Source: Ensifer sp. MPMI2T
GTDB taxonomy: Bacteria; Pseudomonadota; Alphaproteobacteria; Rhizobiales; Rhizobiaceae
NCBI RefSeq assembly: GCF_004827385.1
Contig: NZ_SRXN01000024.1
Span: forward strand, 47,200 to 111,199
Direction: 5' to 3'
DNA length: 64,000 nucleotides
In this document: positions 54,013-62,197 of the stretch, piece by piece
How the letters are laid out: each line of letters opens with the position of its first letter
How positions within the stretch are numbered: the first letter of the stretch is position 1
The notes under the pieces: generated by a model
Databases searched by the model: none
Told to the model about the DNA's origin: nothing
The model's input: the letters and a program-made list of their open reading frames with translations, nothing else
Position numbers and translations under genes: made by a program

Positions 54013-54651
54013 ATGAGCGCGAAAACCGACAAGCTTCTCTCCATCCTCAAGCTGCAACCGGTGGTCCCGGTGCTGGTCGTCGACGATGCGGCAACCGCGG
54101 TGCCTTTGGCGCGGGCATTGGTGGCTGGCGGCCTCAAGGCGATCGAGATCACGTTGCGCACGCAGGCGGCGCTGGATGCGATCCGCGCGGTCGCCGCCGA
54201 GGTCGAGGGCGCTGTCGCCGGTGCCGGCACGATTCTCAATGCCGCACAGTTCGAACAGGCCGTGGAGGCAGGATCGCAGTTCATCGTCAGCCCCGGCACG
54301 ACCCAAGAGCTGATCGACGTCGCCAATGATCACGAAGTACCGCTTTTGCCGGGCGCGGCGACGGCGAGCGAAGTCATGGGGCTGCGCGAGGAGGGCTATC
54401 AGGTGATGAAGTTCTTCCCGGCCGAGCAGGCCGGAGGTGCCGCCTATCTGAAGTCGCTTTCCTCGCCGCTCGCCGGCACCGTGTTCTGCCCGACCGGCGG
54501 CATCTCGCTTGGCAACGCACGCGACTATCTTTCGCTGCCGAATGTCGTCTGCGTCGGCGGTTCCTGGGTAGCGCCTAAGGAACTGGTGGCGAAAGGCGAT
54601 TGGGCCGGCATCACCAAGCTTGCCGCAGAAGCCTACGCCCTCAAGGGGTAA
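54013..54651 (+). CDS. eda: KDPG / KHG aldolase
   Basis: A 212-residue class I aldolase that splits 2-keto-3-deoxy-6-phosphogluconate into pyruvate and glyceraldehyde 3-phosphate, the last step of the Entner-Doudoroff pathway used by rhizobia. The catalytic glutamate is in GLKAIEITLRT (about residue 43), the Schiff-base lysine is in YQVMKFFPAEQAGG (about 131-144), and FCPTGGISLGNA binds phosphate. The ATG at 54013 follows AAAAGGGTGACCGGC. Other Entner-Doudoroff genes are not nearby. Confidence 0.93.
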   Translation: MSAKTDKLLSILKLQPVVPVLVVDDAATAVPLARALVAGGLKAIEITLRTQAALDAIRAVAAEVEGAVAGAGTILNAAQFEQAVEAGSQFIVSPGTTQELIDVANDHEVPLLPGAATASEVMGLREEGYQVMKFFPAEQAGGAAYLKSLSSPLAGTVFCPTGGISLGNARDYLSLPNVVCVGGSWVAPKELVAKGDWAGITKLAAEAYALKG

Positions 54652-54679
54652 TTTTGCGGGTCACCGAGGGTGTGTAACG

Positions 54680-54702
54680 GCCGGGCGTTTGCCCGGCTTT
54701 TT
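54680..54702 (+). terminator. Rho-independent terminator of eda
   Basis: GCCGGGC (54680-54686), a four-base loop, GCCCGGC (54691-54697) and TTTTT (54698-54702). It lies 28 bp after the eda stop and has the classical form. Confidence 0.9.
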
Positions 54703-54829
54703 CCTCTTCAACGTCAATTTGTATTTTCCGCGCAACGTTCCTATGTCTCAATCCGCCGACAACGACGCGGGGGCGGGAGAGCGCTTTTCTTGCTTTGCCG
54801 TCGCGCGGTAACCGAAGAGGAGCGAAGCC

Positions 54830-55534
54830 ATGTTCGACGCGAAGAAGTTGCTGGATCAGTTCTTGGGTTCGCAGGTGCCAGGTACCGGCGGGACTGTCCG
54901 CGGTCGGGCCGACCAGGTGACAAAGCTCGCCAAGGACAATCCGCTTGCCACAGGTGCGATTGCGGCGGTTCTTCTCGGAACGAAATCCGGGCGCAAGCTC
55001 GCTGGTAATGCCGCCGTGCTCGGAGGCTTGGCGGCGGTCGCCGGGCTTGGCTATCAGGCCTACAAGAATTATCAGACCGGCAAGACGCCGGCCGCCGAAC
55101 CGGCTACGCAGTCGGCACCGGAGCTCCTGCCGCCGCCGTCCGAATCCGGCTTCACGGCACCGGGAGCGGTGAGCAACGATTTTGCCCTGATCCTGGTGCG
55201 TGCCATGATCGCCGCTTCGCGCGCCGACGGCCATATCGACGACATCGAGCGCGGCCACATCATGGACAAGCTGTCGGTTTCCGGCCTCTCCGCCGACGCG
55301 GCGGCCTTCCTCGAAGCGGAACTCGCCAATCCGGTCGATCTCGATGCGATCGTCGCTGCCGCCACGACGGAGGAGCAGCGCGTGGAGATCTACACCGCGT
55401 CGCGGCTCGCGATCGAGCCGGAGAGCCGGGCGGAACGCGGCTATCTCGATCTGCTCGCCGGCCGTCTCGGGCTTCCCGATGCGCTCGTCGATCACATCGA
55501 GGCAACCGTTTCGGGCGCCAAGGTCCCCGCCTGA
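54830..55534 (+). CDS. YebE/DUF533-type protein with TerB-like domain
   Basis: A 234-residue protein with an N-terminal part containing a hydrophobic segment (ATGAIAAVLLGTKSGRKLAG then AAVLGGLAAVAGLGYQAYKN, about 43-82), a proline-rich linker, and a C-terminal TerB-like helical domain (about 115-232; MIAASRADGHIDDIERGHIM). This fits DUF533/YebE inner-membrane proteins of unknown role. The start follows GAAGAGGAGCGAAGCC. TerB-like domains are metal-binding in some proteins. Confidence 0.82.
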   Translation: MFDAKKLLDQFLGSQVPGTGGTVRGRADQVTKLAKDNPLATGAIAAVLLGTKSGRKLAGNAAVLGGLAAVAGLGYQAYKNYQTGKTPAAEPATQSAPELLPPPSESGFTAPGAVSNDFALILVRAMIAASRADGHIDDIERGHIMDKLSVSGLSADAAAFLEAELANPVDLDAIVAAATTEEQRVEIYTASRLAIEPESRAERGYLDLLAGRLGLPDALVDHIEATVSGAKVPA

Positions 55535-55682
55535 CCCGGCGGCGCGCAAAACGGACAACACCGGGGGGCGGGGATCGCTCCCCTCCCATTCGTTGCGCTT
55601 CATGGGTTCATCACCAGTTTGAATTTGTAACGGCCAGGCGTCTGTCCTATTGCGAAGGCAAATGAAAACGCGGGAGCAATCG

Positions 55683-56369
55683 ATGCGTGACCTTGCCAAT
55701 TGGAAGGGATGTGCGGCGCCGCAGCCGGTCCTTATCGAAGGGCGATATGTCGGGCTGGAGCCTTATGATCGGGCGGCGCATCTCGAAGCGCTCTGGCACG
55801 ATGCCTTCGGCGGCATGGCGATCAACCAGCTCCTTAAATATTTCACCCAGGACGATTTTTGCGGCATCGAAGATTTCGACACCTGGCTTAGCGCAGTCCA
55901 GGAAAAGTCCGGTTGGATCACAGAGGTCTTTCGCGACAAGGCGACCGGCAAGGTCGTCGGCATGGCAAATTACATGCGCGCGGACCCGGCCAATGGCGTC
56001 GTGGAAGTCGGCGGTGTGGCTCACGGCCCGGCCATGGCGCGCTCGCCGCTATCGACAGAGGCGCACTATCTTATGGCCAGGCATGTTTTCGATGACCTGG
56101 GTTATCGCCGCTACGAATGGAAATGCCACAGCGAGAACCAACCGAGCCGCACCACGGCGACGCGCCTCGGCTTCACGTTCGAAGGCATATTTCGCCAGCA
56201 TATGATTTCGAAGCACGCCAACCGCGATACCGCTTGGTTCTCGATCATTGACGGCGAATGGCCGCTTATCAAGGCTGCCTTCGAAGCTTGGCTGTCGCCT
56301 AAAAACTTCGATGGCGACGGCCTCCAGAAGCGGCGCCTTGAGGATATTCGCGCCGACCTAACTCTTTGA
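55683..56369 (+). CDS. GNAT-family N-acetyltransferase (RimJ/RimL-like)
   Basis: A 228-residue acetyltransferase. The central part shows the RimL-type features EVGGVAHGPAMARSPLSTEA and YRRYEWKCHSENQPSRTTAT then RLGFTFEGIFRQH, which form the acetyl-CoA site. ATG 55683 follows GCGGGAGCAATCG; an ATG 21 bases upstream is possible. The acceptor is unknown: a protein N-terminus or a small amine are options. A loop-conserved hairpin follows after 7 bp. Confidence 0.85.
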   Translation: MRDLANWKGCAAPQPVLIEGRYVGLEPYDRAAHLEALWHDAFGGMAINQLLKYFTQDDFCGIEDFDTWLSAVQEKSGWITEVFRDKATGKVVGMANYMRADPANGVVEVGGVAHGPAMARSPLSTEAHYLMARHVFDDLGYRRYEWKCHSENQPSRTTATRLGFTFEGIFRQHMISKHANRDTAWFSIIDGEWPLIKAAFEAWLSPKNFDGDGLQKRRLEDIRADLTL

Positions 56370-56375
56370 ACTTAC

Positions 56376-56420
56376 GCAATTCCGGACGGGAAAACCGTTA
56401 CACACTTTTCCTGGAATTGC
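56376..56420. repeat. Loop-conserved hairpin repeat
   Basis: Arms GCAATTCC (56376-56383) and GGAATTGC (56413-56420), with inner GGGAAAA / TTTTCC and loop CCGTTACACAC. The loop matches that of the hairpin at 3781-3829, but the stem is different. It lies between the GNAT stop and the small membrane protein. Confidence 0.7.
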
Positions 56421-56441
56421 TCCCACGGCAAAGGAGCAAGC

Positions 56442-56657
56442 TTGAAACCGCCTGAGAAAAAAGAAAGATCCGCCGCAATCGCGGCCGCGGTGATTCTCGC
56501 CATCGTCGCTGCCGGCTTCTTCGTCTTGCCGTCGATCATGCTTTGGCTGGGGGATATTTCGCCATGGCTCGCCGCTGCCTTCGGCGCTCTCTTCGTTTTC
56601 GGCTTCTTCCTGATTTTCTGGCTGCGCGCCCGCCATCAGCGCCGGCGCGGGCGGTAA
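56442..56657 (+). CDS. Small two-helix membrane protein, unknown
   Basis: A 71-residue protein with a lysine-rich start (MKPPEKKERS), two hydrophobic helices (AAIAAAVILAIVAAGFFVLP and WLAAAFGALFVFGFFLIFWL) and an arginine-rich end (RARHQRRRGR). The start is TTG, supported by AAGGAG at 56431-56436. I do not recognise a characterised family. The basic ends should both face the cytoplasm. Confidence 0.65.
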   Translation: MKPPEKKERSAAIAAAVILAIVAAGFFVLPSIMLWLGDISPWLAAAFGALFVFGFFLIFWLRARHQRRRGR

Positions 56658-56702
56658 CGTTGGGCATCCCAACGTTGAGTGCTGGGATCGCGCTACGCCA
56701 TC

Positions 56703-56918
56703 GCCCCTCACCCTACAGCGCCGCGCGTCTTATCAGACGCGCAAAAGGACGCTGTAGCGCTTTGAATTGCTGCTGTTTTTATCCTTAGATCGAGTACGAT
56801 TTAAGGAAACATGCAGTAGCCCTCTCCTCGCAGGCGGGGAGAGGGGCTGGAAGCGCGCCGCGAGTCCCTTCTCCCCGTCAAAACGGGGAGAAGGTGCCGG
56901 CAGGCGGATGAGGGGCGT
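56703..56918. repeat. GC-rich palindromic repeat P4, split by a RIME-like copy
   Basis: CGCCCCTCACCC (56702-56713) is the left end of the element seen intact at 44663. It is interrupted by R10 (56714-56818) and resumes at 56819 with GCCCTCTCCTCGCAGGCGGG, then a second palindrome CTTCTCCCCGTC / ACGGGGAGAAGG and GGATGAGGGGCG. The whole lies between convergent small membrane protein and Ni/Co transporter genes. Confidence 0.8.
56714..56818. repeat. RIME-like repeat R10, nested in P4
   Basis: A full 105-bp copy flanked by TA on both sides (56714-56715, 56817-56818). Hairpins GCGCGTCTTATCAGACGCGC and the second with CGATTTAAGG are clear. Compared with the intact P3 copy, the surrounding repeat is split at TA, which now appears on both sides. 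Confidence 0.9.
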
Positions 56919-56939
56919 TGGCAATACTCTAAATCGGCC

Positions 56940-57968
56940 TCAGCCCTGGAGCGCTGCGCCCAAGAGCACAAGTCCAAGTACGAGCACCATCGCGGCACCG
57001 GCGATCTCGATGCCGTTGGAAATGCGGGCCGCGGCCGAACCGCTCGATGCATAGCGGAGTGCGAAACCCTTGGCGGTGACGGCCATGGTTGCGAGGATCG
57101 AGACGGTGATCGCCGTGCCGATCGACATGGCGAAGACCGAGAGAATCCCACCAAGATAGAGCCCGTTCAAAAGCGCAAAGGAGAGCACGATCAAGGCGCC
57201 GGAGCAGGGACGCAGGCCGACCGCGACGATCGCCGACCAGGCTTCGCTCAGCGCAAAACGATCACCCTTCAGCATGGCCGGGTCCGGCGCATGCGCATGG
57301 CCGCAGGTCACGCAGACCTCGCCGGGAGCGTGCGCGTGATGATGGTGGTGATAATCGCCATGGCGATCGTGGTGATGATGGCCGTGCTCCGCTTGCGCGT
57401 CGCTCGCTGAGGCAGGAGAGGGCCGCGGCATCGAATGCATCTTGCGAAAGACCAGCCAGCCTCCAAACACTGCGATCAGCGCGTAACTTGCGACCTCAAG
57501 CGAGTGGGTGGCATCCGTCATGCTGATCGACGAGCCGCGCAACAGGAGATAGACGGCGCCGATGAGGAGGATCGCCACCACGCCCTGGAGGATCGAGGAG
57601 AGAAAGGAGAGAACGACGCCGCGGCGAAGTTCCGTCTCGTTGGCGATCATGTAGGAGGAAATGACCGCCTTGCCGTGCCCCGGACCTGCCGCATGGAAGA
57701 CGCCATAGGCGAAGGAGAGGCCGATCAGCGACCAGAGCTGCCACGGGTTCTCGCGCATGCCCTTGAGCGTGCCTGTGAGCAGCCGGTAGAAGCTCTGCTG
57801 CTCCATGTTCACCCAGGCAAAGAAACTGCCGAGGAAACCCGTCGTCTGGACCGACGGTTCGGCGGTGCCGATGCCGAGCGGCGACTGGGCCGCGGCTGCC
57901 GTCGCCGAAAGAAGCGCCACCAAAAGCGCGGCCGTCAGCGCTCCGCCAATCCTGCGTGCGTTCAGCAT
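56940..57968 (-). CDS. NicO/RcnA-type nickel/cobalt transporter
   Basis: A 342-residue membrane protein. A signal-like first helix (about 8-27) is followed by a loop and about six helices. SFAYGVFHAAGPGHGKAVIS (about 89-108) is the NicO/RcnA signature, and VGLRPCSGALIVLSFALLNG is the second. Between them lies a metal-binding histidine-rich loop (about 195-230) with HGHHHHDRHGDYHHHHH and CVTCGHAH. It probably exports Ni2+ or Co2+. Its start overlaps the DUF1007 stop by seven bases, so the two proteins are likely partners. Confidence 0.9.
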   Translation of the reverse strand: MLNARRIGGALTAALLVALLSATAAAAQSPLGIGTAEPSVQTTGFLGSFFAWVNMEQQSFYRLLTGTLKGMRENPWQLWSLIGLSFAYGVFHAAGPGHGKAVISSYMIANETELRRGVVLSFLSSILQGVVAILLIGAVYLLLRGSSISMTDATHSLEVASYALIAVFGGWLVFRKMHSMPRPSPASASDAQAEHGHHHHDRHGDYHHHHHAHAPGEVCVTCGHAHAPDPAMLKGDRFALSEAWSAIVAVGLRPCSGALIVLSFALLNGLYLGGILSVFAMSIGTAITVSILATMAVTAKGFALRYASSGSAAARISNGIEIAGAAMVLVLGLVLLGAALQG

Positions 57969-58606
57969 GTGACCTCGATCCTGGTTGCAAAAAGCTTCGA
58001 CATATCGGTGCCGGTCGGGTCGTTCCAGAAGGCGTCAGTCAGCGTGTCCTTGTTTTCGGCGAGCACTTCGTCGGGATCCGGCCTGACCACCTGATGCTCG
58101 CAAGCCTGGATCTTCTCGCCGACGACGGTGAGATCCTCGTCGGTCGGGAAGTCCATCGCCGTGTACATGGTCGGGTCGTAAACGCCGAAGGTGAGCTTGC
58201 CCTTGAGCGGCATCGCTTCGGCCGGCTTGACCGCAAACATCATCAGAAGCTGGTTGTCCTTGTAGTCGACATTGATGCTGTCGGGCTTCGACACCTTTAC
58301 CGATTTCCCGTTGTCGGAAATCGTCGTGTAGTAATTATATTCCGAAAGGGACTCGAGAACCGTTTGGCCGACCTCCTTGAGCTCGTCCGGGTCGAGGGTC
58401 GCGTTCGAGTTCTTGTCGAAGTCGAGCACAACGCTTGCGGAGAACAGCTCGTCGAAACGCCAGACATTACGCAGTTCACTGATCTCGCCCTTGTCGTCGG
58501 AAACGATCTCCAACCGCGCTTCGGCGAAAATGTGTGGATGCGCGGCAGCCAACGCGGGTGCGAGGAGCGTGGCAAGGCCGGCCATGACGAGGCATTTTGT
58601 TTTCAT
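57962..58606 (-). CDS. DUF1007 periplasmic protein, Ni/Co transporter partner
   Basis: A 214-residue secreted protein: signal peptide MKTKCLVMAGLATLLAPALA with likely cleavage before HPHIFAEARLE. The HPH start and DUF1007 body (FDELFSASVVLDFDKNSNAT, an EF-hand-like acid stretch) are typical of proteins encoded next to NicO-type transporters. It may bind metal in the periplasm for or from the transporter. The ATG at 58606 follows AAGGATTCCACTCCC; upstream in-frame sequence is not conserved-looking. Confidence 0.85.
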   Translation of the reverse strand: MKTKCLVMAGLATLLAPALAAAHPHIFAEARLEIVSDDKGEISELRNVWRFDELFSASVVLDFDKNSNATLDPDELKEVGQTVLESLSEYNYYTTISDNGKSVKVSKPDSINVDYKDNQLLMMFAVKPAEAMPLKGKLTFGVYDPTMYTAMDFPTDEDLTVVGEKIQACEHQVVRPDPDEVLAENKDTLTDAFWNDPTGTDMSKLFATRIEVTC

Positions 58607-58703
58607 GGGAGTGGAATCCTTTTCGGCCTGGGCCGCGAATCGTCTTCGAAATGTACTGCAAATGGGACGGAATTGGGACTTGGCGGCGCGGCACCCGGCG
58701 CAG

Positions 58704-59594
58704 TCACCGCGAGCGGAACCAGCCGTGCAGGAAATCGACAAAGGTGCGCACCTTCGCCGGCAGATAGCGCCGATGCGGATAGATCGCGTAGATGCCGCGG
58801 TCCTTGGGCAGGAAATCATCGAACAACGTCACCAGCTCGCCGGACTGGATCTTCGGCCGGGCGATGAAATCCGGCACCGGGGCAACTCCGAGCCCGGTCA
58901 CTGCGGCGCGTGCGGAGGCAAGCGGACTGTTGACTTCGATCGGTCCGCCCACCGGCACCGTAAAGGGCGAACCGTCCGGCTCGACGAAGCGCCAGTTCGA
59001 ATAGGATCGGCCATTGGTGTCGAGAATGCAGGAGATTTTCGAAAGCTCGGTCGGATGCTTGAGCGGCCCGATCTTTTCCACGAAGTCCGGCGAGGCGCAG
59101 AGCAGCACCTGGAAGTCATCGAGCTTGCGCGCGATCAGCGTCGAATCCTCGAGCCGCGTGATGCGGATCGCCACGTCGAAACCTTCCTCCACCAAATCGA
59201 TGAAGCGGTCGTCAGAGACGATTTCGAGCGACAATTCGGGATGCTGCTTGCCGAAGTCGATCAGCGATTGACCAATATCCGCATCCACGAATGTCCTGGG
59301 CACAGTGATGCGCAACCGGCCGCGCAGGTCGGAATTGTTGGCGCGCACGAGATCGGCGAGGTTGTCGATCTCCTTCAGGATCTCGGAGGCCGTACGATAG
59401 TAGGTGTGGCCGGCCTCGGTCAGCGAGAATTGCCGCGTCGTGCGGTTGAGCAGGAGTGCGCCGAGTTCGTCTTCCAGTTCACGCACATATTTCGACAGGA
59501 GCGCCTTGGATTTTCCGACGCGCCGGGCGGCAGCGGAAAAGCCTTCCGCGTCCACGACGTCGATGAAGGCACGGATACGGGTCAAGGTGTCCAT
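58704..59594 (-). CDS. LysR-family transcriptional regulator
   Basis: A 296-residue regulator with N-terminal winged helix-turn-helix (LTRIRAFIDVVDAEGFSAAA then RRVGKSKALLSKYVRELEDE, about residues 4-43) and a C-terminal co-inducer domain, of the group with YafC/CrgA-like sequence GYTYYRTASEILKEI. It lies 97 bp upstream of DUF1007 on the same strand and is divergent from the decarboxylase region. Its target is unknown. Confidence 0.9.
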   Translation of the reverse strand: MDTLTRIRAFIDVVDAEGFSAAARRVGKSKALLSKYVRELEDELGALLLNRTTRQFSLTEAGHTYYRTASEILKEIDNLADLVRANNSDLRGRLRITVPRTFVDADIGQSLIDFGKQHPELSLEIVSDDRFIDLVEEGFDVAIRITRLEDSTLIARKLDDFQVLLCASPDFVEKIGPLKHPTELSKISCILDTNGRSYSNWRFVEPDGSPFTVPVGGPIEVNSPLASARAAVTGLGVAPVPDFIARPKIQSGELVTLFDDFLPKDRGIYAIYPHRRYLPAKVRTFVDFLHGWFRSR

Positions 59595-60294
59595 GGCTGA
59601 CTTTCTTTCGTCTGTTCGCCGAGCTGATTCGGCCGCAATCTTTCGCGTGTCGAGGGATCATGAATAACGCCGCGCCGCCCGCGCTCGATCCGATGTGCCG
59701 CTTCTCCGCGCGCTTGCCTCGTGTGCGTGGAGCAAATCCTATCGATTTCAAAGGCTTGGCCCATTCTTTCCGGCAGGCTCGATTGTTCAGTGAATGTGAA
59801 CACTGACAATGTCGTCGGCTTCCGAAAAAATTCAACCACGGAACGCAAAAAACTCTTGATTACGACAGTGATTTTTCTTACCTACGCCTTGCCCAAAGTC
59901 GCACGTGCCTGTGGGTGTCCGCCGACCCTCGAATAAGGTGAGGAAATCGGTAAGGTACCTGGAACTAACCCCTCCAGTCGCTATTCCGGCCAACCGGGAA
60001 ATGCGAGGACATCTTGAAGCAACGACGGTGCGGGCCTTTCTGGTGTCTGCCGGCTCTCCAACAGCCGGGGTTACTGAAGAGGCACACCTTCATTGCCGGA
60101 AGTGCGGTTGGGTTATCCCCGCCAATCCATGGCAGACAAAGACGAATCTTAGCCTTCGCGGGCTTCGATTCACCGTTTAGCGCATCGAGCGCATGCATGG
60201 TTCCGGGGTCTCCACCGGCTGGTTCCAGTGCACGTGCGCGTATGCCCTTTGTCCTCCACGGTTGTGGAGCCTAATGGATCAGGGGAATATGGCT
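59595..60294. other. Long divergent intergenic region before the ornithine decarboxylase
   Basis: This is the largest gene-free stretch (700 bp). The first 250 bp should contain the LysR promoter and the promoter for the decarboxylase transcript. The rest, about 59900-60290, is GC-rich and hairpin-rich and is the probable leader of the decarboxylase. Reading frames in it lack credible starts or protein character, although a short leader peptide cannot be excluded. Confidence 0.6.
59905..60288 (+). ncRNA. Probable speF-type leader RNA of ornithine decarboxylase
   Basis: Alphaproteobacteria are known to carry a conserved long structured element, the speF motif, in the leader of ornithine decarboxylase genes; this region has the right place, length and richness in inverted segments. 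Visible stems include CCGGCTCTCCAACAGCCGG (60050-60068) and CTCCAC-GGTT-GTGGAG (60254-60269), the latter just before the ribosome-binding site AGGGGA. Identification is from position and memory of the motif, not a model search; the ends are approximate. Confidence 0.5.
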
Positions 60295-61428
60295 ATGACC
60301 ACCGCACGCATCATCGACTTCCTGAACGCCCGACGACCCGAAGGCCCGTGCCTCGTTGTCGACCTCGACGTCGTGCGCGACAATTTCAAGGCGTTCCGCC
60401 ACGCGCTGCCCGACAGCTCGATCTATTATGCCGTCAAGGCCAATCCGGCGCCGGAAATCCTGCGCCTTCTCGCCGGGCTCGGCTCTAATTTCGATTGCGC
60501 GTCCGTCGCCGAAATCGAAATGGCGCTTGATGCCGGTGCGACCGCCCAACGCATTTCTTATGGCAACACCATCAAGAAGGAGCGCGACATTGCCCGCGCC
60601 CATGCGCTCGGCATCAATCTTTTCGCGGTCGACAGCCACGAAGAGGTCGAGAAGGTCGCGCGTGCCGCTCCGGGCGCCCGTGTCTTCTGCCGCGTTCTGA
60701 CCGATGGCGAGGGCGCCGAGTGGCCGCTGTCGCGCAAGTTCGGCTGCGTACCGCAGATGGCCGTCGACGTGCTCGTCTATGCGCACCAGCTCGGCCTCGT
60801 CTCCTACGGGGTGTCCTTCCACGTCGGGTCGCAGATGACGAAGCTCGACGCCTGGGATTCTGCCCTTGCCGATGCCAAGCGGGTCTTCGTGCAGCTTGCC
60901 AAGCAGGGCATCGAGCTCAAGATGGTCAACATGGGTGGCGGCTTCCCGACGAAGTACCTCAAGGACGTTCCGTCGGCGGAAGCTTACGGCCAGGCGATCT
61001 TCGGTGCGCTGAAGAAGCACTTCGGCAACAACATCCCGGAGACGATCATCGAGCCGGGCCGCGGCATGGTCGGCAATGCGGGCGTGATCAAGGCGGAAGT
61101 CGTTCTCGTCTCGAAGAAGTCGGACAACGACAATCACCGCTGGGTCTTTCTTGACATCGGCAAGTTCGGCGGTCTCGCCGAGACGATGGACGAGGCAATC
61201 CGCTACCCGATCCGCACCGCGCGCGATTCCGACCAGATGGAGCCCTGCGTGCTTGCCGGCCCGACCTGCGACTCGGCCGACGTGCTCTACGAGAAGAACA
61301 TGTATCCGCTGCCGATCTCGCTGACGATCGGCGACGAGGTTCTGATCGAAGGCACGGGCGCCTACACGACGACCTACTCGGCCGTCGCCTTTAACGGCTT
61401 CGAGCCGCTGAAGGCTTACGTGATCTGA
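60295..61428 (+). CDS. odc: Ornithine/lysine decarboxylase (fold III, PLP-dependent)
   Basis: A 377-residue PLP enzyme that decarboxylates ornithine to putrescine, and in some relatives lysine to cadaverine. The PLP lysine is in SSIYYAVKANPAPEIL (about residue 40), with HVGSQMTK, MVNMGGGFPT, IIEPGRGMVGNAG and the active-site cysteine in LAGPTCDSADVLYEKN. ATG 60295 is chosen because AGGGGA lies 8 bases before it; ATG 60289 is only 2 bases away from that site. The long leader suggests polyamine-dependent control. Confidence 0.93.
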   Translation: MTTARIIDFLNARRPEGPCLVVDLDVVRDNFKAFRHALPDSSIYYAVKANPAPEILRLLAGLGSNFDCASVAEIEMALDAGATAQRISYGNTIKKERDIARAHALGINLFAVDSHEEVEKVARAAPGARVFCRVLTDGEGAEWPLSRKFGCVPQMAVDVLVYAHQLGLVSYGVSFHVGSQMTKLDAWDSALADAKRVFVQLAKQGIELKMVNMGGGFPTKYLKDVPSAEAYGQAIFGALKKHFGNNIPETIIEPGRGMVGNAGVIKAEVVLVSKKSDNDNHRWVFLDIGKFGGLAETMDEAIRYPIRTARDSDQMEPCVLAGPTCDSADVLYEKNMYPLPISLTIGDEVLIEGTGAYTTTYSAVAFNGFEPLKAYVI

Positions 61429-61436
61429 TCCTGCTA

Positions 61437-61459
61437 GCTCCCGCGCCAACCGCGGGAGC
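61437..61459 (+). terminator. Hairpin after odc
   Basis: GCTCCCGCG (61437-61445) and CGCGGGAGC (61451-61459) pair perfectly around five bases, 8 bp after the odc stop. The T-run is weak (GGCAATTTC), so it may be a terminator or only a stabilising end structure. Confidence 0.6.
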
Positions 61460-61519
61460 GGCAATTTCACAATTCTGTATCCGGTCCGCCTGAAGCGGTT
61501 TTGATGACGGGAGGCCCCG

Positions 61520-62110
61520 ATGGCCGCTGTTGTTGATGCCATGCGCGCGTTCTTCGCGCCGTCCACCTTTGTGATCGACTCCGAAAACCCGGGCGATGTC
61601 GTCGCGCGTGAAAACCTGCTCGACCGAGCCATGGGACCGGATCGTCGCCGGAAGTCGTCGGAAAAGCTGCGCCGCGGCCGCGTTCCAGCCGAGGGGCTTG
61701 CGCTTGTTGCGCGCGACGAGGATGGCCACGTGATCGGCACGGTGCGCCTCTGGAATGTCGAGGCCGGTGTCGACCGGGAAGGCCATGGCGTGCCGGCGCT
61801 TCTTCTCGGTCCGCTTGCCGTCGACCCGACGCATGAGGGCAGGGGCATTGGCGGCATGCTGATGCGCGCGGCGATCCAAAAGGCGAAGAACCTCGGCCAC
61901 GGGGCGATCCTGCTCGTCGGCGACGCTGCCTATTACGAGCGGTTCGGCTTCTTCGCCGAGAGGGCGCAGCATCTCGTCATGCCGGGACCGTTCGAACGCA
62001 ACCGGTTCCTGGCGCTCGAGCTCAAGGACGGCTGGCTTGATGGCGCCGCTGGAATGCTGGTGGCGAGCGGCCGCAAACTTGCCCTGCCGCCGCTCAGGCG
62101 CGCCGCGTGA
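61520..62110 (+). CDS. GNAT-family N-acetyltransferase
   Basis: A 196-residue acetyltransferase with the acetyl-CoA loop LLGPLAVDPTHEGRGIGGML (about 94-113) and AAYYERFGFFAERAQHL, as in YhbS-like GNATs. The start follows GACGGGAGGCCCCG. It lies 91 bp after odc on the same strand and may be co-transcribed past the hairpin; that would make an N-acetylation of polyamines conceivable, but there is no direct evidence. Confidence 0.87.
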   Translation: MAAVVDAMRAFFAPSTFVIDSENPGDVVARENLLDRAMGPDRRRKSSEKLRRGRVPAEGLALVARDEDGHVIGTVRLWNVEAGVDREGHGVPALLLGPLAVDPTHEGRGIGGMLMRAAIQKAKNLGHGAILLVGDAAYYERFGFFAERAQHLVMPGPFERNRFLALELKDGWLDGAAGMLVASGRKLALPPLRRAA

Positions 62111-62147
62111 CTTCGCCGCCTCCAACCCTGCGGAGGCGGACAACCAA

Positions 62148-62190
62148 CAGCGCTCCTGCGCCGGAATGGCGCGGGGGCGCTGTAATGTTT
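62148..62190. repeat. Degenerate half RIME-like repeat R11
   Basis: CAGCGCTCCTGCGCC pairs with GGCGCGGGGGCGCTG and is followed by TAATGTTTTGAG, which matches the junction CGCTGTA(A/G)CACTTTGAA of the family. Only the GC-rich hairpin remains. It lies between the convergent GNAT and VOC genes and may end transcripts. Confidence 0.5.
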
Positions 62191-62197
62191 TGAGAGA

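Noticed and set aside
59905..60180. 91-codon frame before odc as a protein gene
   Set aside because: No ribosome-binding site, no family resemblance, and it lies in the likely leader RNA; kept only as a leader-peptide possibility.
60271..61857. 528-codon minus-strand frame opposite odc and the GNAT gene
   Set aside because: Antisense shadow; both plus-strand genes carry clear active-site motifs.
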